NCBI GenBank assembly: GCA_001970955.1 | Contig: MPUH01000011.1 | Span: 1 to 64,000, forward strand | DNA length: 64,000 nt | From: Stentor coeruleus | Taxonomy: Eukaryota > Ciliophora > Heterotrichea > Heterotrichida > Stentoridae | Direction: 5' to 3' | Shown here: piece by piece, positions 10,060 through 18,081 of the stretch | Layout of the letters: each line of letters starts with the position of its first letter | Numbering within the stretch: position 1 is the stretch's first letter | The notes under the pieces: generated by a model | What the model was told of the DNA's origin: nothing | Databases searched by the model: none | Seen by the model: the letters and a program-made list of their open reading frames with translations, nothing else | Translations under genes and position numbers: made by a program

Positions 10060-10891
10060 TTTATCTTATAAGCAATGTTTTATTTTTAGTTTAAAATAAG
10101 TATAATGATATCTATTTGAACTATGAAAGAATAAATTGCATCGAGTAAATTATGGATTTGATACATATTTAATCACTTTCACACATTTTAAACTGAATTT
10201 GCATAGAAACATTTTCTTCCTTATTGGCCTCTAAATATTTCTATCTAATAAGTTGATTTTAAAAATTAACACTTTTAACTCCGCTTCTTTTGATAATAAA
10301 ATTTATTTTTTACTTGCAATTAATGAATGATAAGTTTCGCGAAAGTACTCTGGAATTTGATTAAATAAAATGTATTATATACTAGTCACAAGATTCCAAA
10401 CAAAAAAGTTTACTTTTTGGTGGGTTCAACAATCAAAATTCTATTTCATACATGGATATGAATTTTAGCAATTTTAAATTAGTTGCATATATTGAGTCAA
10501 AAGATATTAAGAAAAAGGTTTTCCTAAGTCTCAATATATTTTATTATCTTCATAATTTCCCAAATTTATAATTTAACTCTTTCCAGATCTATAGGGCAGA
10601 CAAATTAACTTTTTCTATAATATGTATTATTATTGGGGAAAAACTAGGCAATCTATATTTCCTGAATGAGATTAACCAGCAAGCGAATTGCCAAAAGTTG
10701 AAATCAAAATACATGAATGGTAAAAAAACAAAGAAAATAAAGGCAAAGCAGAGAAGGGCAGAAAGTTCAGTCAATCCAATACCCAAAACCTCTAATTAAT
10801 AAACTTACTGAAAGACCAAATATAATCCCATTTAAAAAAGGTTCATTATGATGAAAATAAAAAATAATAACATATAGGAATACTTATAATA
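10060..10891. other. Intergenic spacer
   Basis: About 830 bp between two plus-strand genes. A+T-rich with little base skew until the last 100 bp. A 65-codon minus-strand frame at 10589-10786 is not supported by flank skew or by any recognisable sequence. I see nothing else. Confidence 0.4.
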
Positions 10892-11515
10892 ATGGAAGGA
10901 GACCCTTTTCTCGACAAGCAAAAAATCAAACTTCACTGTGTATTAAGTGCTCTTATGAACCTTTTAGTTGTAGTCATGCAAATAGTCTCTATGGCTATAA
11001 AGGAATGGGCTCATTATTGTTATTTTACTATGGGACTTGTTGAAGGAAAGACCACACATGATGGACTTGAAGATAGAGTTTCAGGGTATAATACATATTC
11101 AGATATACACTCAAATATGTGTAATAGTTATAAACCAGTTATTGATGCTTCATGTCCTGATTTTTGTGATAATATTGAGAGGATGAAAAATGCTGGGATT
11201 GTCATGATTGTTTTTCAGTGTATTAGTTGTGCGATTAATATTTTTTATGTCATACTTCATGTGAGGATGTATTTTGGGAAAGTTAGTCAGCATTGGATTT
11301 ATTATTATGGGGTTTGGGCACCTTCAGCTATTTTTATTATTGGGCTGACGTTTTATCTTGGAATTAGTGATTTTTATGGGATTGATAATACTTGGAAACA
11401 TAAAGAGAATATTAAGACTGGACCTGGACTTGCTTTGTCTTATTCGATTTTGGTGCTGAATTTCCTCCCTGCGATTCATTCGTATATTTTTACATCGTCA
11501 AAGCTTAGTAGATAG
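10892..11515 (+). CDS. Tetraspan membrane protein, claudin/PMP22-like topology
   Basis: This 207-residue protein has four hydrophobic helices, at about residues 17-37, 110-130, 145-165 and 183-203. A large Cys-containing loop lies between helices 1 and 2 (EWAHYCYF, MCNSYKPVIDASCPDFC), and helices 2 and 3 are joined by a short loop. This order resembles the claudin/PMP22 tetraspan superfamily, but the W-GLW-C-C signature is incomplete, so the family is uncertain. It is probably at the plasma or an internal membrane. The ATG follows a TATAGGAATACTTATAATA leader. The 3' flank is C-poor, as expected. Confidence 0.65.
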   Translation: MEGDPFLDKQKIKLHCVLSALMNLLVVVMQIVSMAIKEWAHYCYFTMGLVEGKTTHDGLEDRVSGYNTYSDIHSNMCNSYKPVIDASCPDFCDNIERMKNAGIVMIVFQCISCAINIFYVILHVRMYFGKVSQHWIYYYGVWAPSAIFIIGLTFYLGISDFYGIDNTWKHKENIKTGPGLALSYSILVLNFLPAIHSYIFTSSKLSR

Positions 11516-11936
11516 AATTATGATAGCTTTTAGAGTTAAATTATTGTTTTTGAATTGGATGGGAGAGGTGTTGGGGTATGGGGTTTTGGATTAAGTTGAT
11601 GATGATATTTGGAGAGTTTTAAAGAAAAATTTTAGATATAATGCCGATAAAATTTAGAAAAATAGAGATGTTTAGGAATTTAATGGGCTTCCCAAATACA
11701 ATTCCTTAAAAGTATTTTCACCATAAAACCAACATAAACCTAATACATCTTTTAATCAAAACTATATCTCCATTAAAATAAAAAATTATTTCATAATCAT
11801 AACATCCTGAAATATTACCATAAAAAAAATCGTCCTGGTTTTAAACAATTTATAACCCTTCTCATCAGTTTCATCCTAAAACATTCTATAAAAGCAAAAC
11901 TCTCATAAAAAAAACTCTAGCATAAATTATCCTATT
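11516..11936. other. Convergent spacer with mid-point skew flip
   Basis: The plus-strand gene's 3' side (to about 11690) is G/T-rich and nearly free of C. From about 11690 to 11936 it is C-rich and nearly free of G, which is the 3' side of the minus-strand gene. No coding frame is seen. It is a clean example of the orientation-dependent flank skew. Confidence 0.6.
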
Positions 11937-12851
11937 TTAACTATTTAAAACATTATATATTCTTCCCAACGAATGTATAACAAAATCTATATCTGATGTT
12001 AAAATCTTCTCAAGTTCTTGTGGCTGAGTCACTCCTGACAAAGCTAACATGCTTAAAATCCCAGAGTTTCGAGCAAAACTCAAATCTGTACCAATTGAAT
12101 CTCCAATAATACAAGTTCTACTCAAATTAATCTCAGGTAAATTTTCAGCTAATAAATGAACCATCATTGGATTTGGTCTACAAGTTATTATATCAGGTAA
12201 TCTATTTGAAACCTTAGATATCGCAGCTATCAAAGGACCAACCCCAGGGTATTTTTTCCCTTCCACAACTAAATATTTCGAATTATTCGTAGCAATAAAC
12301 AAGCAATCTTTTCTTTCTAACAATAAACTACTAAGCATAACTTTTTTAAAACTAAAAGATTCGTCAAAAGATACAATCACACCACCGATTTCTTTGTTTA
12401 TGTCAAAATTTTTAAGTATTTCAGAGCTTGCGTTAGTATGTTCTTCAAAATCTTCAGGTTCAATTATCGTCAAACCTGCTAATTGCAGTTCATCTTTAAG
12501 GCCTTCTTTGCCTAAAACATAAACTTTATTGATTTCTGGATGATATTTTTTTAAGTATTCAGCTGTTATGTAACTAGGTGTAAAGATTTTATTGATTTCA
12601 GTATCAATGCCAAGTTTTTTCAGTTTATTTTTGAAACTTTCCCTACTTCTTGTTGATGAATTAGGGTAATATAAAATAGTCTTACCTAAATTTTCTAGGG
12701 CATGAATAGATTGTTGAGCATTTTCAAGAAGTTTATCTCCTGCGTAAATAACCCCATCTGATTCAAGGATAAAATTATCAATTCGGCCTAGAGCTGCTAG
12801 CATCTCCCCTGCACTGATTTTCGATAAGACTTTGTTATAAAAAACAGCCAT
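11937..12851 (-). CDS. HAD-family phosphoglycolate phosphatase-like protein, probably catalytically dead
   Basis: A 304-residue member of the HAD subclass IIA (phosphoglycolate/4-nitrophenyl phosphatase, chronophin group), of full family length. The scaffold is intact: ESDGVIYAGD (motif I), PNSSTRSRESF (II), CRPNPMM (III) and IIGDSIGTDLSFA (IV). Catalytic positions are altered. The motif I nucleophile Asp of DxDGV is Glu30, the motif II Ser/Thr is replaced by Tyr/Pro, and the motif III Lys is Arg. In this family the nucleophile Asp forms the phospho-aspartate, so an inactive or regulatory paralogue is inferred. Its ATG is only 13 bp from that of the divergent MAPK gene. Confidence 0.85.
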   Translation of the reverse strand: MAVFYNKVLSKISAGEMLAALGRIDNFILESDGVIYAGDKLLENAQQSIHALENLGKTILYYPNSSTRSRESFKNKLKKLGIDTEINKIFTPSYITAEYLKKYHPEINKVYVLGKEGLKDELQLAGLTIIEPEDFEEHTNASSEILKNFDINKEIGGVIVSFDESFSFKKVMLSSLLLERKDCLFIATNNSKYLVVEGKKYPGVGPLIAAISKVSNRLPDIITCRPNPMMVHLLAENLPEINLSRTCIIGDSIGTDLSFARNSGILSMLALSGVTQPQELEKILTSDIDFVIHSLGRIYNVLNS

Positions 12852-12864
12852 TTAGAAATTAGAA

Positions 12865-13938
12865 ATGGAAGAAGTAGTTCAAAAAGGTAAAGTCAAATTC
12901 AACTGTGCAGGAACTTCTTTTATTGTTGACGATCGATATGAGTATATAAAAAAAATCGGCCATGGAGCATATGGTGTTGTAGCAGCAGCCCAGGACAAAG
13001 TCCTGGGAACAAAAGTGGCGATTAAAAAAATATCGAACGCCTTTGAAGATTTAGTCGACGCAAAGCGTATTTTACGTGAAATCCGCTTACTCCGTTTTCT
13101 TAATCATGAAAACATAATCCGCATATTAAACGTCCAACTACCTCCATCACGTACAGGTTATCAGGATATTTACATCATAACAGATCTTATGGAAACTGAT
13201 TTACATAGAGTTATATACTCTCGTCAAGAACTTTCTGATGATCATCTTCAATATTTTATGTATCAAGCCTTAAGAGGTTTATATTATATGCAAACAGCTA
13301 ATATTATTCATAGGGATATCAAACCTTCAAATTTACTTGTTAATAAAAACTGTGAATTAAAAATATGTGATCTTGGCTTATCCCGTGGTTATGATTTAAC
13401 ATCTGAAAATTTAACTGAATATGTTGTAACACGTTGGTACCGGGCTCCAGAAGTGATATTAAATTCTTCAAATTACAATGAAAAAGTTGATGTTTGGAGC
13501 ATCGGCTGCGTATTTGCTGAGTTACTTGGTAGAGCACCTTTATTCCCTGGTGAAGATTATTTGGATCAAGTTAAAAGAATAATTGGTGTTCTTGGTACTC
13601 CAGATGAAGAAGATATGGAATTTATTGGAAACCCTTCAGCTTTAAGATTTATAAGCAAACTTCCTAGAAGAGATAAGACTAAATTGAATACAATTTTTCT
13701 TAAAGCTACAGAGGAGTCACTTGATCTTCTTGAGATGATGTTAGTATTTAACCCTGAAAAACGTGCTACAATATTAGACTGTTTAAGAAGTCCTTATTTT
13801 AAAGATCTTCATAGCATTGAAGATGAAACCATAGCAACTGAAGCTTTTGATTGGTCCTGTGACGACTTTGAACTAACTAAAGAGAACTTGCAGAAATACG
13901 TTTATGAAGAAGCGAAGAAGTTTAAAAACTCCTCATAA
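12865..13938 (+). CDS. ERK-type MAP kinase (TEY)
   Basis: A 357-residue intronless MAP kinase of normal family length. It has the glycine loop GHGAYGVV (about 32-39), catalytic VAIKK (Lys54), HRDIKPSNLLVN, DLG in place of DFG (CDLGLSRGYD), and the activation-lip motif NLTEYVVTRWYRAPE with the dual-phosphorylation TEY. The MAPK-specific insert follows. All catalytic residues are present (DLG is normal in several MAPKs), so it should be active and turned on by a MAPK kinase at T and Y. It starts 13 bp from the divergent HAD gene and converges on the TTLL3-like gene with 23 bp between stops. Confidence 0.95.
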   Translation: MEEVVQKGKVKFNCAGTSFIVDDRYEYIKKIGHGAYGVVAAAQDKVLGTKVAIKKISNAFEDLVDAKRILREIRLLRFLNHENIIRILNVQLPPSRTGYQDIYIITDLMETDLHRVIYSRQELSDDHLQYFMYQALRGLYYMQTANIIHRDIKPSNLLVNKNCELKICDLGLSRGYDLTSENLTEYVVTRWYRAPEVILNSSNYNEKVDVWSIGCVFAELLGRAPLFPGEDYLDQVKRIIGVLGTPDEEDMEFIGNPSALRFISKLPRRDKTKLNTIFLKATEESLDLLEMMLVFNPEKRATILDCLRSPYFKDLHSIEDETIATEAFDWSCDDFELTKENLQKYVYEEAKKFKNSS

Positions 13939-13961
13939 TATCCTGAGAAAATAATTATCAA

Positions 13962-16627
13962 TTATGTCTTGATTGCTTTTCCTTCACATAAAAGATTAAG
14001 GCCAAAAGATTGAATTGGTCTTTCTACTGCTTTTTTCGACCTACAAAGCAAAGTAAAATTCCCAGTATCAACTTTTGTTTTTTTCTTTTTAGATGCACAA
14101 TTGTAGTCAACTATAACTTTTATTGTATCTTCCATAACTTCTTTAACTAAACATTCAGTAACTGGAGTTGAATAATCCATTGCTGGACTTGAGTTTATTT
14201 CTATAAGCCATGGGTTATACTCTTCATCAATCATAATATCAAACCCAAAAAGTTCAACAGAGTTCTTACGATTATCAACTATCTCTTGTGCACATTCAAA
14301 CGAATAAAGGACAATTTCTTTAACTTTTGGTTTGATTTTTTCTTCCCATAAATCTTGTCCTGTTTGTTCTCGAATATACTCAGCTAGTTCTTCTGAATAC
14401 CACATGCTACCTTGGATTTCTGAGTTATCGAATAATTCTGAGTTTTTTTGTATAGAATTGTTTGTAAGATGGATGAATTTGTTTTTAAGATTGTCGATAA
14501 TAAAGTCTTCAACACCAAATCTTAAATAACACCTTTCATAAAACCAGCATGTGACTGGGTTAAAAGAAGTTAAAAGTACCCATTGTCTTATATCGAATTT
14601 TTTTCTTAAGATAAGCATTGGGTTTTCTATATATTTTTGTACTACCCATGAGCCTTCTTTTTGAACTGTATCAAGGATTTCTGGTAGGGTGTTACAACAA
14701 CAGATTCCTCGACCTCTTGAAAGCCCTGCAGGTTTGACGATCCAGATATTTTTACTCCCGTTGATCTGGAATTGAGGGTATTTCTCACGAAGTCCACTGA
14801 GGATTTTTCTTGCCCGATCAATAAGACTTTGCGGGATTATAGGCAGGNCGATCCAGATATTTTTACTCCCGTTGATCTGGAATTGAGGGTATTTCTCACG
14901 AAGTCCACTGAGAATTTTTCTTGCCCGATCAATAAGACTTTGTGGGATTATAGGCAGTGACTCAGGGTTATGAGGATCTTTTTCTATTACAGCCCATTCG
15001 TTATCTTTGACCAATTCCCAAACATCAATATTCATATCATCTATAAGTTCATCTAAATCTCTAAGCCTCTTTTCACATATATTCAAAGCTATCTCCACAG
15101 CTTTTATATTATATTTTTTCCCACCTATTACTTCTTTTAACACACATTCAGCTTGGATTGCTTTAAAGTCACTAATAAAATCATCTTTTTCCCCTTGATC
15201 TGACATATCAACACATCTTGGGTAAAAAGTATCTATATCCACATTATTAAACCAAATAAGGTTTTTAAGGCTTCTACATAGACCAACTTTTGTTGTTATT
15301 GTCCCACTTTCATCAAAATGATTTACTATTTGATTTTCTTGTAAAGTTGACAGTTCAACATCTTTTCTTCTTAAGGTCCATTTCAGGTCAAAAATATGAC
15401 TTTCTTTTTCAGGGTTTTCAAACCAGTCTGCCTATATAATTCGTTACTTCTATTAAGTAATGCTCTTTTTATATCAGGATACCCTCCAACAACTATAAAA
15501 ATCTTATCCTTTTCTGTAAGTTTGTACTTTTTTCTAAACACTGCAAGATCTGTTATAACTGGCGCTGACCATCTTTTAGGTGCTTGACTTAGTCTTCTTA
15601 AAGCATTTTCATCAGCTTTTTTAGATTTTTTTGGTATTGAAGTCTGCCCTTCAGAATCATCAGATGAATCATCAGGCTCTTCTTTAATTTCTTCTTTATT
15701 AGACTCAGTAATTTTAGATCTTGCTAGTATAACTTCTCTTAGTGTTGCTTTGAGTTTCTCATCTTTTCTTTTAGCTTCTTGTTCTTTAATCAGTTCCTGT
15801 TCTCTTTTGTCTGCTAATTGCATCAAATGGTCTTGGGCCCTTTTTTTAATTTTCTCAGCAGCTTCTCTTCCGATTTTGTTTTTTTCTTTATCTTCTTCAG
15901 CACTTAGTGGTTTTATAAGATTTTTCTTTTGATTTTTGTTAATTAAAGGTAAATTACCTGCGTATTTTATTCCTTTAATCTCTGAAATCTCGCTTTCTGA
16001 TACAATATTTGACCCAGCTAAACTTGATACAGTAGGAGTATATAGTTTAGAAGCTACATTTACAAGTCCCATTTCTTCTTTAAGTTTCTGTTTAGCTTTT
16101 TCTTTCTTTTGCTGTTCAAGTTCCTTTTGTTGCTGTTTACTTTTAATATTCTCCTGTAAAGTTTTCAACAAAGTCGCATATCTCGACCTATAATAAGCAG
16201 GAACATTAGGTTTTTTCTCACTTTCCCTATCTTCATCAGTATCTTCTCTAATCATTTCCTCAATTTTTTTCGCTTCTTCAATCTTCTTAGCCTCTTCTTC
16301 TTTCTTAGCATTTTCTTCTTTAGCTTTTTTCAAAGCTTCACTCCTTTTCATAATAATCTTGGCAAGTCTTTCTCTTGTCAATTCCAATTTCCTCTGTTCT
16401 TCTTGTAATTCAGTTTTCCTAACAGTATTTTTATCCTTCAAAGCTTTTATATGGTCCATGTTTCTTTCATGATAGTTTTTTTTATTTATCCTTTGAAATT
16501 CCCCAGAACCCGTCCTTGCTTTTTTCTTTTTCTTTAATACAGGTGGCGACGATGTATGAGATGCTAACCTCATATCTCCTGAAGGCATAGTTGTTCTACC
16601 TTCACGTTCTAAATTCTCATCACTCAT
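13962..16627 (-). CDS. TTLL3: TTLL3/8-type tubulin glycylase with N-terminal coiled coil
   Basis: Two exons encode about 844 residues once an assembly duplication is removed. The first 270 residues are Lys/Glu-rich coiled coil. The TTLL body follows: KIFIVVGGYPDIKRALL, WFENPEKES, DLKWTLRRKD, GLCRSLKNL, DTFYPRC, then ATP-grasp motifs KNIWIVKPAGLSRGRG, WVVQKYIENP, KFDIRQWVLLT, FIHLTNNSIQKNS, LFGFDIMID and WLIEINSSPAMDYSTP. FYPRC, the NNSIQ motif and INSSPxMxxSTPVT are the TTLL3/8 signature, that is glycylation of axonemal tubulin. Homology requires exons 1 and 2 to be one gene, joined by a small intron near 15428-15447. The chosen start, MSDENLERE at 16627, is 10 bp from the divergent REEP-like start. 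Confidence 0.9.
14738..14957. repeat. Duplicated 109-bp block around an N (scaffold join)
   Basis: Positions 14738-14846 and 14849-14957 are near-identical 109-bp copies separated by G and the only N of the window (14848). They differ at two bases that I can see (GAGG/GAGA and TGCG/TGTG). The insertion adds 37 codons to the TTLL ATP-grasp region at a place where the family has no duplication. This is best explained as two contig ends, perhaps two alleles, joined without merging their overlap. Confidence 0.85.
15428..15447 (-). other. Small intron of the TTLL3-like gene, 20 nt (or 16 nt)
   Basis: On the sense strand a GT...AG segment GTAACGAATTATATAGGCAG must be removed to join NR to NWFENP in frame (exons of 1180 and 1466 nt, total divisible by 3). 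A canonical-looking 16-nt intron, GTAACGAATTATATAG, sits inside it but would put exon 2 out of frame within five codons. The two acceptors lie 4 nt apart. Confidence 0.55.
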
Positions 16628-16637
16628 TTTATATATA

Positions 16638-17114
16638 ATGGAAGAACTAAACACGCATTTTTCTAAAATACGAGGTGTGAAAACTTTAGCTACAAAAGCT
16701 AATGTATCCCCTGCGGTATTGGCTTTGTGGGTGTTAGGTGTTGGATTTGTGTTATCTATGAATCAATATACTGGGAATTTTGCTGTTATGGTCATTGGGA
16801 TTTCTTATCCTGGGATTATGAGTTTGGCTTCTATTAGGAGTAAGAGTATGGATGATGATAAACAATGGCTTACTTATTGGGTATTGTTTGCTGCATGCAA
16901 CTTTTTGGATTATGTTTTTGGGAGCCTTGTTGCGTATATACCTTTTTACTATACTTTTAAGTTGGGATTTGTTGTGTATTTGTTTTTACCTATTACTCGT
17001 GGTAGTTTTATTATATATGAGAAGATTATTTACCCAAAGATATTGATTAAGGAAGAAACAGCAGTTTTTTCAGGGTCGAGAGATTTCCAGAGCAGATGCT
17101 TTAAACAAGATTAG
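16638..17114 (+). CDS. REEP/DP1/Yop1/HVA22 family ER-shaping protein
   Basis: This 158-residue protein has TB2/DP1/HVA22 domain features. N-terminal VSPAVLALWVLGVGFVL is followed by the conserved GISYPGIMSLASI and DDKQWLTYWVLFAACNFLDY, then IPFYYTFKLGFVVYLFLP and a Tyr-rich IIYEKIIYPKI end. REEP5/Yop1 proteins form hairpin wedges that curve tubular ER. The length is typical. The ATG is only 10 bp from that of the divergent TTLL gene, with TTTATATATA between them. The DNA after the stop is almost free of C for about 200 bp. Confidence 0.9.
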   Translation: MEELNTHFSKIRGVKTLATKANVSPAVLALWVLGVGFVLSMNQYTGNFAVMVIGISYPGIMSLASIRSKSMDDDKQWLTYWVLFAACNFLDYVFGSLVAYIPFYYTFKLGFVVYLFLPITRGSFIIYEKIIYPKILIKEETAVFSGSRDFQSRCFKQD

Positions 17115-18081
17115 GTAGATAAATAATTTCGATTTTTAATAAGAATAAGGTATTTTTGATGAAGTGGTTTAAATGGATGTGATATCCTGTTTAGAAATTT
17201 GAGGATAGTTAGTTTAAGAGGATTTTGTTTAGATAGTTTATGTAGGACTATTTGGGTTGTATTTTAGATTGAATTTTTTTTTGTGTATTGATTTGATTTG
17301 TTTTGTATTGTGAGTTTTATAGAATTGATGATGATATTTTTTGCAACTGTGATTTTTATGTTTACATAAAGGAATTAAGGTGGATAAATATTTAAATAAG
17401 GTTTTGGGAGATTTTAAGCTGCTTATTGGTGAAGATGCTGACTTAAGTAGACATATATAATTTGGTTGTTTATGTATTAAATTATAAAATTTTCATCAAT
17501 GTTAAACCATTTTGAAATACACTAGCTACCACTAATATAAATGAAAACTTATCTATTAAATTGTCTATATATATTTAGTCTTAAAAAATATACAATAAGT
17601 AATCGATAATATTTACGCATTAGAATATTTTTAACTTTTGCATCTATTCCTAGTATATTCATGTGGCTTTATATTCCCATAATATCATCATCTCAATATT
17701 ATTTCGCAAGCAATCCCAAACAAATCTAATAAAAATATCCTCCATATTAAACGTCCCTAAACAATTACTCCAATTATTTTCACTACAAAAAAATATAATT
17801 TCCCTTCATTTTCTGAATTTCCAAGAACTACATCAATAATCCTATTATTTTTCTCCATTTCTAAATCCTCTAGTAATAATCCTAATCATCTTTTATTTAT
17901 AAACAAATCTCAAAATCCTAACCAAACACAATAATAATTATAAAAGCATCCTACAAAACATTCATCAAATCAAAAATCCTAAAAAACTTCTTTCAATCCC
18001 ACCCATCTCAATACCTCTTAAAACCCCATCATCTAATCTGCAACTTAATTTCCAAACAAAAATGATAGGATAATATAAAAA
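17115..18081. other. Spacer between head-to-tail genes with strong skew switch
   Basis: Positions 17161-17340 contain about 43 G and 3 C (3' flank of the REEP gene). Positions 17701-18060 contain about 91 C and 8 G (5' flank of the kelch gene). Counts are by hand. The middle, about 17350-17640, is unskewed A+T. No coding frame or RNA gene is seen. ATAATATAAAAA precedes the kelch ATG. Confidence 0.6.

Noticed and set aside
10589-10786. 65-codon minus-strand frame
   Set aside because: It lies in a spacer with no flank skew for a minus-strand gene, and its hydrophobic runs arise from A/T-rich DNA.
14738-14957. A real internal duplication in the glycylase
   Set aside because: It sits on the only N, the copies are nearly identical, and the ATP-grasp fold has no room for it. 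A scaffold-join artefact is simpler.
15383-16654. Separate coiled-coil gene upstream of the tubulin glycylase
   Set aside because: Its last conserved residues (KIFIVVGGYPDIKRALL) are TTLL-family sequence that continues in the next exon, so it is the N-terminus of the same gene.
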